From the NCBI GenBank assembly GCA_021795395.1, contig JAJYPN010000006.1, forward strand, positions 1 through 64,000: DNA of 64,000 nt, written 5' to 3'. This document shows positions 9,453 through 21,500 of this stretch, piece by piece. The notes under the pieces are model-generated. The model made no database searches and was not told where the DNA came from. It saw only the letters and a program-made list of their open reading frames with translations. A program made the translations under genes and the position numbers. Within the stretch, counting starts at the first letter, position 1. Each line of letters opens with the position of its first letter. This DNA comes from Pseudomonadota bacterium (GTDB lineage: Bacteria; Pseudomonadota; Gammaproteobacteria; Burkholderiales; Sulfuriferulaceae).

Positions 9453-9869
9453 TTAACCACCTATCATTCTGGTTACAAACGCAGTCTGGATGGGGAGCTT
9501 TGCAGCCGCCAGACGAAATGCCTCACGTGCAATCACTTCATCCACGCCATCCATTTCGTACAGCATTTTACCTGGCTGAATCTCGGCCACATAATATTCG
9601 GGATTGCCTTTACCGTTACCCATCCGGACTTCAGCCGGCTTTTCGGAAATCGGTTTGTCCGGGAAAATCCGGATCCAGATACGTCCGCCACGCTTGATAT
9701 GACGCGTCATGGCACGCCGGGCAGCTTCGATCTGACGCGCGGTCAGGCGACCGCGGCCCATGGCTTTCAAACCGAAATCGCCGAAACTGACTTTATTCCC
9801 CCGTGTCGCAATACCTGTATTGCGGCCCTTTTGTTCCTTGCGGTACTTTCTTCTAGCTGGCTGTAGCAT
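9453..9869 (-). CDS. rplP: 50S ribosomal protein L16
   Basis: L16, 138 residues, near the A-site tRNA elbow in the 50S subunit. [39 protein letters not shown] and [20 protein letters not shown] are signatures. Its start overlaps the end of rpsC by 17 bases, which suggests translational coupling within the S10 cluster. Confidence 0.97.
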   Translation of the reverse strand: MLQPARRKYRKEQKGRNTGIATRGNKVSFGDFGLKAMGRGRLTARQIEAARRAMTRHIKRGGRIWIRIFPDKPISEKPAEVRMGNGKGNPEYYVAEIQPGKMLYEMDGVDEVIAREAFRLAAAKLPIQTAFVTRMIGG

Positions 9870-10563
9870 GTTTAGCTCCTGGCTTTCTTACCCGTTTTTC
9901 TGGCTCGGCAGGTGCAAGCGCAGGCTGTTCGCCCTTGGTCAATGCGTCCCCTTTGTAAACCCAAACCTTGACGCCGATGATCCCATAAGTGGTTTTGGCC
10001 TCAAAAAATCCATAATCGATATCGGCACGCAAGGTATGCAACGGCACACGTCCTTCGCGATACCATTCGGTACGGGCGATTTCGGCACCGTTCAACCGAC
10101 CCGAACTCATGATCTTGATCCCTTGAGCTCCCAGGCGCATGGCATTTTGCATGGCCCGCTTCATGGCGCGGCGGAACATGATTCGCTTTTCCAGCTGGCC
10201 TGCGATATTGGCAGCAATCAGCTGAGCATCGATTTCAGGTTTGCGTACTTCTTCTATGTTGACATGCACCGGAACCGCCATCATTTTCTGCAATTGCGCT
10301 TTCAGCACCTCGATATCCTCGCCCTTTTTACCGATCACAACCCCCGGACGAGCGCTATGGATCGTAATACGCGCATTCTTTGCAGGACGTTCGATCACGA
10401 TTTTGCTAACGGAAGCATTAGCCAGTTTCTTTTTCAGGAATTCCCGAACCTTGATGTCTTCATTCAATTTGGCGGCAAAATCGTGGCTGTTGGCAAACCA
10501 TTTCGAAGTCCAGTTGCGTGTGACACAAAGCCGGAGACCTGTCGGATGTATTTTCTGTCCCAT
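9853..10563 (-). CDS. rpsC: 30S ribosomal protein S3
   Basis: S3, 236 residues, at the mRNA entry channel. [18 protein letters not shown] at the start, a KH domain (about 45-110, with [15 protein letters not shown]) and a C-terminal domain with [14 protein letters not shown] and [10 protein letters not shown]. The tail after about 212 is basic and low in complexity. It lies 9 bases after rplV and overlaps rplP by 17 bases. Confidence 0.97.
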   Translation of the reverse strand: MGQKIHPTGLRLCVTRNWTSKWFANSHDFAAKLNEDIKVREFLKKKLANASVSKIVIERPAKNARITIHSARPGVVIGKKGEDIEVLKAQLQKMMAVPVHVNIEEVRKPEIDAQLIAANIAGQLEKRIMFRRAMKRAMQNAMRLGAQGIKIMSSGRLNGAEIARTEWYREGRVPLHTLRADIDYGFFEAKTTYGIIGVKVWVYKGDALTKGEQPALAPAEPEKRVRKPGAKHATAS

Positions 10564-10572
10564 TACCGCTCC

Positions 10573-10908
10573 TTATTCGTCGCCGACTGTCACAACAATA
10601 TGACAAGTCTGTTTAATTATACGATTGCCGCGGCCCTTGGCGCGCGCCATGAAACGCTTCATCGAAGGGCCTTCATCCACAGTGATGGTGGCGACTTTCA
10701 GTTCGTCGATATCGGCACCGTCGTTGTGTTCCGCATTGGCTATAGCGGATTCCAGCACTTTCTTGATCACGGCGGCGCCCTTTTTAGGGCTGAAAGCAAG
10801 GATATTCAAGGCTTGATCGATAGGCAGGCCACGGATCTGATCCGCTACCAGACGGCCTTTTTGAGCCGATAAATGGGTACCACGCAATACGGCAGAAACT
10901 TTCATCAT
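10573..10908 (-). CDS. rplV: 50S ribosomal protein L22
   Basis: L22, 110 or 111 residues, lining the peptide exit tunnel. [34 protein letters not shown] and [18 protein letters not shown] are conserved. The beta-hairpin that faces the tunnel (where macrolide-resistance changes occur in other species) looks intact. Two adjacent ATG codons (10908, 10905) compete; AGGAG spacing slightly favours the second. Confidence 0.96.
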   Translation of the reverse strand: MMKVSAVLRGTHLSAQKGRLVADQIRGLPIDQALNILAFSPKKGAAVIKKVLESAIANAEHNDGADIDELKVATITVDEGPSMKRFMARAKGRGNRIIKQTCHIVVTVGDE

Positions 10909-10914
10909 GGGCTC

Positions 10915-11190
10915 CTATTTCTTCGCTTTCTTGTCGGCAGCGTGACCGCGGAAGGTGCGCGTCAACGAAAACTCGCCCAACTTATGTCCGACCATATTTT
11001 CGGATACGAACACCGGAATATGTTGCTTGCCATTATGGACAGCAATCGTCAAGCCGATAAAATCCGGCAATACGGTGGAACGGCGCGACCAGGTTTTAAT
11101 TGGACGCTTATCATTACCGGCACGTGCTGCGTCCACCTTTTTTTGCAGGTGCGCGTCAACAAACGGGCCTTTTTTAATAGAACGTGGCAT
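10915..11190 (-). CDS. rpsS: 30S ribosomal protein S19
   Basis: S19, 91 residues, at the head of the 30S subunit next to S13. [39 protein letters not shown] and [19 protein letters not shown] are diagnostic. It lies between rplB and rplV with 6-11 base gaps. Confidence 0.97.
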   Translation of the reverse strand: MPRSIKKGPFVDAHLQKKVDAARAGNDKRPIKTWSRRSTVLPDFIGLTIAVHNGKQHIPVFVSENMVGHKLGEFSLTRTFRGHAADKKAKK

Positions 11191-11201
11191 AAACTTACCC
11201 T

Positions 11202-12029
11202 TTAACGTTGATGACGACGACGCACGATCATATTATCGGTGCGTTTGTTGCGGCGCGTACGGAAACCTTTCGCCGGCACGCCCCACGGACTGACCGGATG
11301 ACGTCCTGCCGCAGTTTTACCCTCACCCCCCCCGTGCGGATGGTCTACCGGGTTCATGACGACGCCGCGTACCGTAGGCCGGATACCGCGCCAGCGCGTG
11401 GCACCCGCCTTGCCGATGGAACGCAGGGCATGTTCTTCGTTACCGACTTCGCCTATGGTTGCACGGCAGTCGACGTGCACCTTGCGAATTTCGCCCGAAC
11501 GCAAGCGCAATTGCGCATACGCGCCTTCACGCGCCAGCAGTTGTACCGATGTGCCGGCGGAACGGGCCAGTTGAGCACCCTTGCTCGGCATCATTTCGAC
11601 GCAATGCACGGTGGAACCGACCGGAATATTGCGCAGCGGCAACGCATTGCCCGCCTTGATCGGTGCGTCGGAGCCGTTCATCAATTGCATTCCGACCACT
11701 ATTCCTTTAGGCGCTATGATATAGCGCCGCTCACCGTCCGCATAACACAGCAAGACCAGATTGGCAGAACGGTTGGGATCGTATTCTATACGTTCGACCG
11801 TAGCCGGGATTCCATCCTTGTCGCGACGGAAATCGATAATACGGTAATTCTGTTTATGGCCGCCGCCCATATGCCGAACCGTGATATGGCCGTTACTGTT
11901 ACGGCCGGCGGTTTTATTCTTGCGTTCCACCAGCGATGCCAGCGGCTTGCCTTTGTGCAGACCGGGCGTTACTACCTTGACTACGGCGCGACGGCCCGGC
12001 GAAGTGGGTTTTACTTTAATCAGTGCCAT
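11202..12029 (-). CDS. rplB: 50S ribosomal protein L2
   Basis: L2, 275 residues, required for subunit joining and peptidyl transferase activity. [17 protein letters not shown], the central OB/SH3-like RNA-binding part with [17 protein letters not shown], and the C-terminal [17 protein letters not shown] with the conserved histidine near the peptidyl transferase centre. It is flanked by rplW (9-base gap) and rpsS (11-base gap). Confidence 0.98.
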   Translation of the reverse strand: MALIKVKPTSPGRRAVVKVVTPGLHKGKPLASLVERKNKTAGRNSNGHITVRHMGGGHKQNYRIIDFRRDKDGIPATVERIEYDPNRSANLVLLCYADGERRYIIAPKGIVVGMQLMNGSDAPIKAGNALPLRNIPVGSTVHCVEMMPSKGAQLARSAGTSVQLLAREGAYAQLRLRSGEIRKVHVDCRATIGEVGNEEHALRSIGKAGATRWRGIRPTVRGVVMNPVDHPHGGGEGKTAAGRHPVSPWGVPAKGFRTRRNKRTDNMIVRRRHQR

Positions 12030-12038
12030 GATCTACTC

Positions 12039-12350
12039 CTACTGGCCAGCAACAAAATTGATTTCTTGCCCTGGCTTCAGGCAGACGAAGGCTTTCTTCC
12101 AATCGCTACGGCGACCCATAAAACGACCGAATCGTTTTTGTTTCCCCTTCACGTTGGCTATTTGTACACTGTCGACTTGTACTTTAAACAATAATTCGAC
12201 GGCCGCCTTGACTTCAGGTTTGGTCGCATCCGATGCGACTCGAAAAATAACCTGCTCGTGCTTGTCGGCTACGTACGTGCTCTTTTCGGACACCTGCGGC
12301 GCAAGGATTACCTGCAGCAAACGGGCATCGCTGAATTTGGGCGTATTCAT
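12039..12350 (-). CDS. rplW: 50S ribosomal protein L23
   Basis: L23, 103 residues, beside the tunnel exit and a docking point for trigger factor and [42 protein letters not shown] and [20 protein letters not shown] are typical. Its ATG overlaps the rplD stop by 4 bases. Confidence 0.97.
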   Translation of the reverse strand: MNTPKFSDARLLQVILAPQVSEKSTYVADKHEQVIFRVASDATKPEVKAAVELLFKVQVDSVQIANVKGKQKRFGRFMGRRSDWKKAFVCLKPGQEINFVAGQ

Positions 12351-12970
12351 AGGAACATCTCCTCCACCATTTTTACTGCGGCCGAAGTCATCAGCACTTG
12401 ATCGAACCGTACCAGATTGACCGGATCGACGTGACGCGGCTCTACGATCAGCACATTCGGCAAGTTACGCGACGCCATCCAGAGATTATCGTCCAGATTG
12501 TCGGTAATGATCATGACGCGATTGACTATACCCATACCTTTGAGCTTCTCAACCAACATTTTGGTCTTAGGAATATCGAGCACAAAGGTGTCGATCACGG
12601 ACAACAGATTCTCGCTTACCAGTTTGGAGAAAATGGACGCCATGCCTGCACGATACATTTTACGGTTCACTTTCTGGGTGAAATTTTCATCGGGACCGTT
12701 AGGAAACGCACGACCGCCTCCGCGCCAGATCGGACTGGAGGTCATACCCGAGCGGGCACGTCCCGTGCCTTTTTGGCGCCATGGCTTCTTGGTGCTGTGA
12801 CGTACCGTCCTGCGATCTTTCTGCTGGCGGTTGCCGCTGCGGGCATTCGCCATAAAAGAGGTCACGACCTGATGGACCAGCGGCTCGTTAAACTCGCGAC
12901 CGAAAAAGGTATCGGAGACTTCGAGATTGCTGGCTGCGTGGCCCTGCTCATTGATTATCTTGAGTTCCAT
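12347..12970 (-). CDS. rplD: 50S ribosomal protein L4
   Basis: L4, 207 residues, whose loop lines the exit tunnel; in E. coli it also represses the S10 operon. The RNA-binding loop region [20 protein letters not shown] followed by GTGRARSG is conserved, as is the C-terminal half with [10 protein letters not shown]. It shares one base with rplC at its start and overlaps rplW by 4 bases. Confidence 0.97.
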   Translation of the reverse strand: MELKIINEQGHAASNLEVSDTFFGREFNEPLVHQVVTSFMANARSGNRQQKDRRTVRHSTKKPWRQKGTGRARSGMTSSPIWRGGGRAFPNGPDENFTQKVNRKMYRAGMASIFSKLVSENLLSVIDTFVLDIPKTKMLVEKLKGMGIVNRVMIITDNLDDNLWMASRNLPNVLIVEPRHVDPVNLVRFDQVLMTSAAVKMVEEMFL

Positions 12971-13614
12971 TATGCACTCACCTTCACGCTGGGACGCACC
13001 ACGACATGACCGCCTTTAGATCCGGGCACGGCCCCCTTGATCAGCAGCAACTGACGTTCGGTATCGATGCGCACCACTTCGAGCTTTTGTACCGTTCGCT
13101 GCACGGCACCGAGATGTCCTGCCATGCGCTTGCCGGGAAATACGCGGCCGGGGTCCTGCGCCTGACCAATCGACCCCGGAGTATTATGCGAACGGGAATT
13201 ACCGTGACTGGCACGATTCGACGAAAAATGGTGACGTTTGATAACGCCGGAAAATCCCTTACCCTGCGTCGTCCCGGTCACATCGACCAGTTGGCCGGGT
13301 TTGAATATGTCCGGGCTCACAACGTTGCCTGCCAGCAGCGCTGAAGCATCCGCAGCAGTCAGGCGAAATTCCTTCTGGATTTCACCCGCTTCAACTCCGG
13401 CTTTGGCCAGATGGCCGGCAGCCGATTTGTTGACACGCGTCGCCCTGCGTACACCAAAAGCGATCTGCACTGCGGAATAGCCATCGATTTCAGGCGTTTT
13501 GACCTGTGTTACACGATTATTGGACACATCCAGCACGGTGACGGGGATGGTGCTGCCATCCTCGGCAAACAGCCGGGTCATGCCTATCTTACGACCAACG
13601 AGTCCTAAACTCAT
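12970..13614 (-). CDS. rplC: 50S ribosomal protein L3
   Basis: L3, 214 residues, one of two proteins that start 50S assembly. [39 protein letters not shown] and [20 protein letters not shown] with the methylated-glutamine region are conserved. A 112-base leader with a hairpin separates it from rpsJ, longer than other gaps in the cluster. Confidence 0.97.
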   Translation of the reverse strand: MSLGLVGRKIGMTRLFAEDGSTIPVTVLDVSNNRVTQVKTPEIDGYSAVQIAFGVRRATRVNKSAAGHLAKAGVEAGEIQKEFRLTAADASALLAGNVVSPDIFKPGQLVDVTGTTQGKGFSGVIKRHHFSSNRASHGNSRSHNTPGSIGQAQDPGRVFPGKRMAGHLGAVQRTVQKLEVVRIDTERQLLLIKGAVPGSKGGHVVVRPSVKVSA

Positions 13615-13666
13615 TTTATTTTCCTTAACAAAAAGGCGCTGATTTCAATTGACCAGCATTTTTATC

Positions 13667-13685
13667 CCGGGAGAATCCGTCCCGG
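13667..13685 (-). other. Hairpin in the rpsJ-rplC spacer
   Basis: On the minus strand CCGGGA and TCCCGG pair around a 7-base loop, midway in the 112-base spacer between rpsJ and rplC. There is no adjoining T run, so it is not a clear terminator. It could stabilise the message or regulate rplC translation. Seen by eye only. Confidence 0.4.
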
Positions 13686-13726
13686 AACGGTACCACGCCA
13701 AGCTACATTGCCTGGCAAAATTACAG

Positions 13727-14035
13727 CTAAACCTTGATTTCGACTTCGACACCCGCCGGCAGATCCAGCTTCATCAACGCGTCCACGGTTTTATCGGTAG
13801 GATCGATAATATCCATCAACCGCAAATGGGTACGAATTTCGAACTGGTCACGAGAGGTTTTATTGACGTGCGGAGAGCGCAATACGTCGAACCGCTCGAT
13901 GGAAGTAGGCAACGGTACCGGACCTTTTACTACAGCGCCGGTACGCTTTGCCGTCTCGACGATCTCAAGCGCGGACTGATCTATCAATCGATAATCGAAC
14001 GCCTTGAGTCGAATACGAATTTTCTGGTTTTTCAT
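13727..14035 (-). CDS. rpsJ: 30S ribosomal protein S10 / NusE
   Basis: S10, 102 residues, a 30S head protein that is also antitermination factor NusE and bridges NusG to ribosomes. [40 protein letters not shown] and [18 protein letters not shown] are hallmark segments. ATG 14035 has AAGGTG five bases upstream; an in-frame GTG one codon earlier is less likely. It is the first gene of the S10 cluster. Confidence 0.97.
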   Translation of the reverse strand: MKNQKIRIRLKAFDYRLIDQSALEIVETAKRTGAVVKGPVPLPTSIERFDVLRSPHVNKTSRDQFEIRTHLRLMDIIDPTDKTVDALMKLDLPAGVEVEIKV

Positions 14036-14067
14036 CACTACACCTTAAAGAGCGGAACATCAAATGC

Positions 14068-14094
14068 GAAAGGGCGGAATTATACCGCCCTTTC
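14068..14094 (-). terminator. Hairpin after tuf copy 1 (terminator or attenuator)
   Basis: A perfect 10-bp stem (GAAAGGGCGG with CCGCCCTTTC) with a 7-base loop lies 20 bases beyond the tuf stop codon and before rpsJ. The bases after the stem are only moderately T-rich, so termination may be partial. The loop is exactly where a -10 box is found (next entry). Confidence 0.65.
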
Positions 14095-14107
14095 AGGTCT
14101 ACAGCAA
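14079..14107 (-). promoter_or_regulatory. Candidate S10-cluster promoter within the hairpin
   Basis: On the minus strand TTGCTG (14102-14107) is followed by 17 bases and a perfect TATAAT (14079-14084). The -10 box occupies six of the seven loop bases of the tuf terminator hairpin. It would give a leader of roughly 35 bases before rpsJ. The -35 box matches only three of six consensus bases, so it is a candidate only. Confidence 0.55.
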
Positions 14108-14111
14108 GCTT

Positions 14112-15311
<1,200 letters not shown>

Positions 15312-15328
15312 GTCCTCAATAAATCAGA

Positions 15329-17419
15329 TTATTTTTTGTTGATGATTGCTTCCGCCACATTTTTCGGGGCTTCGGAATAATGCTTGAATTCCATGCTATA
15401 AGTAGCGCGACCCTGGCTCATCGAACGCAATACGGTCGAATAGCCGAACATTTCCGCCAGCGGCACTTCAGCCGTTACCTCCTTGCCGCTCAGAGTATCG
15501 TCCATGCCTTGTATCATGCCGCGGCGCGAAGAAAGATCACCCATTACGTCGCCCATGTAATCTTCCGGGGTCTCGACTTCCACTGCCATCATCGGTTCCA
15601 GCAAAACCGGACTGGCTTTGCGCATTCCGTCCTTGAACGCAATGGAAGCGGCCATTTTAAAGGCGTTTTCGTTCGAATCCACATCATGATAGGAGCCGTC
15701 GAACAAGGTTACCTTGACATCCACTACCGGAAAGCCTGCGAGCACACCATTTGGCAACGTCTCACGCAAACCTTTTTCCACTGCGGGAATAAATTCGCGC
15801 GGCACGGTACCGCCCTTGATTGCGTCGACAAATTCAAATCCCTTGCCGGCTTCGTTCGGCTCCATCTTCAACCAGACGTGACCGTATTGACCCTTACCGC
15901 CCGATTGCTTGACGAATTTGCCTTCGATTTCCACCGGCTTGCGGATCGCTTCGCGATACGCCACTTGCGGCGCACCGACATTGGCTTCGACGCCAAATTC
16001 ACGCTTCATCCGATCGACCAGAATTTCCAGGTGCAATTCGCCCATACCCGAAATAATCGTCTGCCCGGTTTCTTCATCGGTGCGCACACGGAATGACGGA
16101 TCTTCCTGCGCCAACCGGTTCAAGGCCATGCCCATCTTTTCCTGGTCGGCCTTGGTCTTGGGTTCGACTGCAACGTGAATGACCGGCTCGGGAAATACCA
16201 TGCGCTCGAGTATGATCGTTTTTTGCAGATCGCACAGCGTGTCGCCGGTGGTCGCTTCCTTCAGGCCGACTGCAGCCGCGATATCGCCTGCACGAACTTC
16301 CTTGATTTCAGCGCGCTGATTGGCATGCATCTGCAGAATACGGCCTATGCGCTCCTTCTTGCCCTTGATCGGATTATAGACGGTATCACCGGAATTCATC
16401 GTTCCCGAGTAAACGCGGAAAAATATCAGTTGGCCTACAAAGGGATCGGTCATGATCTTGAATGCCAGCGCCGCAAACGGCTCGGTATCGTCGGCCTTGC
16501 GTTCGCCTTCTTCGCCGTTTTCCAGTTCGCCTTTCACTGGCGGGATATCCATGGGCGACGGCAGAAAATCGATGACCGCATCGAGCATGGCCTGCACGCC
16601 CTTGTTCTTGAACGCCGAACCGCAGAGCATGGGCATGATTTCACTGGAGATGGTACGCGTACGCAGCGCTGACTTGATTTCTTCGATAGACAGATCGCCT
16701 TCTTCAAGGTATTTGTTCATCAACTCTTCGTTGACTTCAGCGGCCGCCTCGACCATTTTTTCACGCCAGGACACGCACTCGGCTTTCATCGCCTCGGGAA
16801 TTTCGCGCTCGTCGAATTTCATGCCCTGAGTGGTATCGTCCCAGTATATGGCCTTCATCTTGATCAGATCGACTACGCCTTCAAACTTCTCTTCGGCACC
16901 GATAGGCAGTTGTATAGGCACGACATTAGCTTTCAACCTGGTACGCATCTGCTCGTAAACCCGCAGAAAGTTAGCGCCCGTCCTGTCCATCTTATTGACG
17001 AACGCCAAGCGCGGAACACCGTATTTGTTCGCCTGACGCCAGACCGTTTCCGACTGCGGCTGCACACCGCCGACTGCGCAATACACCATGCAGGCACCAT
17101 CCAGCACCCGCATCGAACGCTCGACCTCGATGGTGAAATCCACGTGTCCCGGCGTATCGATGATATTGATATGATGCTCGGGATAACTGCTGTCCATGCC
17201 CTTCCAGAAACAGGTGGTGGCGGCGGAAGTAATCGTAATTCCCCGCTCCTGCTCCTGCTCCATCCAGTCCATGGTGGCGGCGCCGTCATGCACTTCGCCG
17301 ATTTTGTGCGACACGCCGGTATAATAGAGGATACGCTCGGTAGTCGTAGTTTTACCAGCGTCGATATGCGCGCTGATACCAATGTTGCGGTAACGTTCTA
17401 TAGGAGTTTTGCGTGCCAC
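15329..17419 (-). CDS. fusA: Elongation factor G
   Basis: EF-G, 696 residues, drives translocation and, with RRF, ribosome recycling. G motifs are AHIDAGKT (17-24), DTPGHVD and NKMD; RGITI is in switch region. Domains II to V follow, with the domain IV segment [15 protein letters not shown] and the C-terminal [21 protein letters not shown]. The start codon is GTG at 17419, with no good ATG near the conserved [12 protein letters not shown]. It lies between rpsG (50-base gap) and tuf. No second fusA is in the window. Confidence 0.98.
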   Translation of the reverse strand: MARKTPIERYRNIGISAHIDAGKTTTTERILYYTGVSHKIGEVHDGAATMDWMEQEQERGITITSAATTCFWKGMDSSYPEHHINIIDTPGHVDFTIEVERSMRVLDGACMVYCAVGGVQPQSETVWRQANKYGVPRLAFVNKMDRTGANFLRVYEQMRTRLKANVVPIQLPIGAEEKFEGVVDLIKMKAIYWDDTTQGMKFDEREIPEAMKAECVSWREKMVEAAAEVNEELMNKYLEEGDLSIEEIKSALRTRTISSEIMPMLCGSAFKNKGVQAMLDAVIDFLPSPMDIPPVKGELENGEEGERKADDTEPFAALAFKIMTDPFVGQLIFFRVYSGTMNSGDTVYNPIKGKKERIGRILQMHANQRAEIKEVRAGDIAAAVGLKEATTGDTLCDLQKTIILERMVFPEPVIHVAVEPKTKADQEKMGMALNRLAQEDPSFRVRTDEETGQTIISGMGELHLEILVDRMKREFGVEANVGAPQVAYREAIRKPVEIEGKFVKQSGGKGQYGHVWLKMEPNEAGKGFEFVDAIKGGTVPREFIPAVEKGLRETLPNGVLAGFPVVDVKVTLFDGSYHDVDSNENAFKMAASIAFKDGMRKASPVLLEPMMAVEVETPEDYMGDVMGDLSSRRGMIQGMDDTLSGKEVTAEVPLAEMFGYSTVLRSMSQGRATYSMEFKHYSEAPKNVAEAIINKK

Positions 17420-17469
17420 GTTATTTGCTACCCAGTCAGTGCCGACGCTTGCACGCCGGTATATTGAAA

Positions 17470-17940
17470 TTAGAAACGGAAATGCGAGAACGCCTTGTTG
17501 GCTTCGGCCATGCGATGCACTTCGTCACGCTTTTTCATTGCGCCGCCACGGCCTTCGGCAGCATCCATCAATTCACCCGCCAGACGGATACCCATCGATT
17601 TTTCACCGCGCTTGCGGGCGGACTCTTTCAGCCAGCGCATCGCCAGCGCCGAGCGACGGGCCGGACGCACTTCGACCGGAACCTGGTAGTTGGCTCCGCC
17701 GACGCGACGGCTTTTCACTTCCACCATAGGGCGGACATTACTCAGAGCGAGTGTGAATACTTCGACGGGGTCCTTGCCGGTTTTCTGGCTGATCTGTGCA
17801 AATGCGCCATAAATGATATGTTCGGCTACCGATTTCTTGCCGCTGGACATCAGCACGTTCACAAATTTAGCTACGTCCTGATTACCGAATTTGGGATCCG
17901 GCAATATATCACGCTTGGGTACTTCTCTACGTCTTGGCAT
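17470..17940 (-). CDS. rpsG: 30S ribosomal protein S7
   Basis: S7, 156 residues, organises the 30S head and, in E. coli, represses the str operon. [40 protein letters not shown] and [20 protein letters not shown] are typical; the C-terminus [20 protein letters not shown] is complete. It lies 84 bases after rpsL, a long spacer that in E. coli holds the S7 target site on the message. Confidence 0.97.
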   Translation of the reverse strand: MPRRREVPKRDILPDPKFGNQDVAKFVNVLMSSGKKSVAEHIIYGAFAQISQKTGKDPVEVFTLALSNVRPMVEVKSRRVGGANYQVPVEVRPARRSALAMRWLKESARKRGEKSMGIRLAGELMDAAEGRGGAMKKRDEVHRMAEANKAFSHFRF

Positions 17941-18024
17941 AATTACCTCTCAAATACTGCTTAATGCTGGTAACGACGCGCGTCGCCTTACCAGCAATCC
18001 GACACATCATGGGTAAAACCTGAA

Positions 18025-18402
18025 TCAGGCTTTCTTGGGGCGCTTGGCGCCATATTTGGAACGACTCTGCTTACGATCCTTGACACCCGCCGTATCCAGA
18101 CTGCCGCGAACGGTATGGTAACGTACACCCGGCAAATCCTTGACCCGGCCGCCGCGTATCAATACCACGGAGTGCTCCTGCAAATTATGGCCTTCGCCGC
18201 CAATATAGCTGCTGACCTCGAATCCGTTGGTTAACCGCACGCGTGCGACCTTACGCAACGCCGAGTTCGGTTTTTTAGGCGTCGTGGTGTACACCCGTGT
18301 ACAAACACCGCGTTTTTGAGGGCAAGCCTCCAGCGCCGGCACTTTGCTTTTTACACGCTTTGCGGCACGCGGTTTGCGTACCAGCTGATTGATTGTAGGC
18401 AT
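18025..18402 (-). CDS. rpsL: 30S ribosomal protein S12
   Basis: S12, 125 residues, at the decoding centre. [32 protein letters not shown] and [20 protein letters not shown] are signatures. Lys43 and Lys88, the sites where streptomycin-resistance changes occur in other bacteria, are both the ordinary lysines. It is the first gene of the str cluster with its own promoter just after rpoC. Confidence 0.98.
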   Translation of the reverse strand: MPTINQLVRKPRAAKRVKSKVPALEACPQKRGVCTRVYTTTPKKPNSALRKVARVRLTNGFEVSSYIGGEGHNLQEHSVVLIRGGRVKDLPGVRYHTVRGSLDTAGVKDRKQSRSKYGAKRPKKA

Positions 18403-18523
18403 GCTCGATTTCCAATGTTCAATTTAATGTTGCGCGCGGCCCAAAACGGACCTCGCAGAACTGCATTACGGGCCTGTTGGAGCGCGCCGTTTCCCAGCTT
18501 ATACACAAAATTCCTGATCTCTG

Positions 18524-18563
18524 CCGACAAAATCCAAAGTCGGTAAAAAAGACGATGGATTTT
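18524..18563 (-). other. Inverted repeats in the rpsL leader
   Basis: In the leader between the str promoter and rpsL, AAAATCCA (18529-18536) and TGGATTTT (18556-18563) are inverted repeats of 8 bases, and CCGAC/GTCGG (18524-18528, 18539-18543) form a competing inner hairpin. The two structures overlap and are mutually exclusive, and a T run lies between the arms on the minus strand. This is attenuator-like, but no function is shown. Confidence 0.4.
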
Positions 18564-18587
18564 ATAGGCTTAGTGTTGCAGTGTCAA
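18559..18587 (-). promoter_or_regulatory. str cluster promoter (overlaps rpoC stop)
   Basis: On the minus strand a perfect TTGACA (18582-18587), 17 bases, then TAAAAT (18559-18564). The TGA stop codon of rpoC (18584-18586) is inside the -35 box. An alternative -10, TATAAA at 18561-18566, has a 15-base spacer. The predicted start leaves a leader of about 150 bases before rpsL. Confidence 0.8.
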
Positions 18588-21500
18588 GCAGACTGCTCGC
18601 TATCTATCATTTCCTGCGTCTCGAAAATATCCGACTCCGTGGCGATATCCAAACCCAGCTTCTGTTTACGCCGGGTATTATGATACGCCAGACCGGTTCC
18701 TGCCGGAATCAGACGACCGACGATGACGTTTTCCTTCAGACCGCGCAATTCGTCACGTTTACCCATGATGGCGGCTTCGGTCAGCACTCGCGTGGTTTCC
18801 TGGAACGACGCCGCGGAAATAAACGAGTCGGTCGACAGCGATGCCTTGGTGATCCCCAACAGCACATAATCAAAAGTTGCCGGTTCCTTGTTTTCCAGAA
18901 CCGCCTTTTCATTTTCAATCAGCAATTCCGCGCGCTCGACCTGCTCTCCCTGAATAAATCGGGTACCGCCGGCATCCACGATGCTGACGCGCCGCAACAT
19001 TTGACGGACGATGACTTCGATGTGCTTATCGTTGATCTTCACGCCCTGCAGACGATACACATCCTGCACTTCGTCGGTAATGTAGCGCGACAGGGCTTCC
19101 ACACCCTTCAGCGCCAGAATATCGTGCGGATCGACCGGACCGTCGACGATCATCTCACCCTTGTTCACCACCTGTCCATCGTGTGCGGTGACATGTTTTT
19201 CCTTGGGGATCAGATATTCGTGCCCCACACCATCGAGGTCGGTGATGACCAGACGCTGTTTGCCCTTGGTATCCTTGCCGAACGACACCGTACCGGTAAC
19301 GGGCGCCAGCACTCCCGCATCCTTGGGCGAACGCGCTTCGAACAGTTCGGCGACGCGCGGCAGGCCGCCCGTGATGTCTCGCGTTTTCGACGACTCTTGC
19401 GGAATGCGCGCCAGCACTTCGCCTATGCCTACTTCCTGACCGTCCTTGACCGTGATGATAGAGCCGATCTGGAACGTAATATTTACCGGCGTATCGGTAG
19501 CCGCCATCCTGACTTCATGTCCTTGTTCGTCCAGCAATTTCACCTGCGGACGCAGTCCTTTGGTAGCCACGCCGACGCGCCGCTTTGGATCGATCACGAC
19601 CAGCGTGGACAAACCGGTCACATCATCGATCTGTTTGGCGACGGTCACGCCTTCCTCGACGTTCTCGAAGCGGACGCGGCCCGCGTACTCGGTGATGATG
19701 GGTCGTGTATGCGGATCCCACATCGCCATGACCTGGCCGGCTTTGATCTTGTCGCCATCCTTGACCATCAGGGTTGAACCGTAAGGCACTTTGTGACGTT
19801 CGCGCTCGCGGCCGTTGTCGCTCATGATGATGATTTCGCCGCTGCGTACAATGGCTATCGATTCGCCTTTGGCACTGGTCACCGAGCGCATGCCCGGGCT
19901 GTAGGTCACCGTACCTGCCGATTTGGATTCAAGCTGGCTGGCAGCCGCCGAACGCGATGCCGCACCACCGATGTGGAAAGTACGCATGGTGAGCTGGGTA
20001 CCCGGCTCACCGATGGATTGCGCAGCAATCACACCTACCGCTTCGCCCACATTCACCAGATAGCCGCGACCGAGATCGCGACCATAGCATTTGGCGCAGA
20101 GACCGTAGCGCGTATCGCAGGTCAGCGCGGTTCTGACCTTGATTTCGTCTATCCCCAGCATTTCGATGCGTTCCGCCAACGATTCATCGAGCATTACACC
20201 GGCTTCGATGACGGTTTCGCCGGTTTCCGGGTGCACCACGTCCATCGCGGTAACGCGCCCGAGGACGCGCTCGCGCAACGGTTCGATCACTTCTCCGCCT
20301 TCGACCATGGCTTTTAACACCAGGCCCTCGCGAGTACCGCAATCGTCTTCGATCACCACCAGATCCTGAGTGACGTCGACCAGTCTGCGAGTCAAATAGC
20401 CCGAGTTGGCGGTTTTCAGTGCGGTATCGGCCAAACCTTTACGCGCGCCGTGGGTGGAAATGAAGTACTGCAGAACGTTCAGTCCCTCGCGGAAGTTCGC
20501 CGTGATCGGCGTTTCGATGATCGAGCCGTCGGGTTTCGCCATCAGCCCGCGCATACCGGCCAACTGCCGGATTTGCGCCGCCGAGCCGCGCGCGCCCGAA
20601 TCCGCCATCATATAGATGGCGTTAAACGATTCCTGCGTGGTCGATACGCCGTCGCGCGTGACGACAGGTTCGCTGCCGAGCTGCGTCATCATTGCCTTGG
20701 CAACCTGATCGCCGGCACGACCCCAGATATCGACAACCTTGTTATAGCGTTCGCCCTGCGTCACCAGACCGGAAATATACTGAGCTTCGATCTCCTGCAC
20801 TTCCTTTTCCGAAGCGCCGATGATTTCCTGCTTTTGTACGGGAACGAGCATGTCGTCGACGCATATCGATACGCCGCCGCGAGTCGCGTAGGCAAATCCG
20901 GTATACATCAGCTTGTCGGCCAGCAATACCGTTTCGCGCAGGCCGCAACGCCGGAAACTGACGTTGATCAAACGTGAGATTTCCTTTTTCTTCAGTATCT
21001 TGTTGACGTTGGTGAACGACAATCCTACCGGCAATATCTCCGACAGCAGGGCACGGCCTACGGTCGTTTCGTAACGCGTCACCTTTTCGGCGCGTTCGCC
21101 CTGGTCGTCGAAATACGCTTCCTTGATGCGTACCGTCACCCTGGCATTCAATTCAACCTGACGCGATTCGTACGCGCGCGACACCTCGCTCACATCGGCG
21201 AACATCATGCCTTCGCCTTGCGCATTGACTTTTTCGCGCGTCATGTAATACAGGCCGAGCACGATATCCTGCGACGGCACGATGATCGGTTCGCCGTTGG
21301 CGGGCGACAGCACATTATTGGAAGCCAGCATCAGGGTGCGGGCTTCCATTTGCGCTTCCAGCGACAAGGGCACGTGCACCGCCATCTGATCGCCGTCAAA
21401 GTCGGCGTTGAACGCCGCGCAGACCAGCGGATGCAACTGGATGGCCTTGCCTTCGATCAGCGTCGGTTCGAACGCCTGGATGCCCAGACGATGCAAGGTC

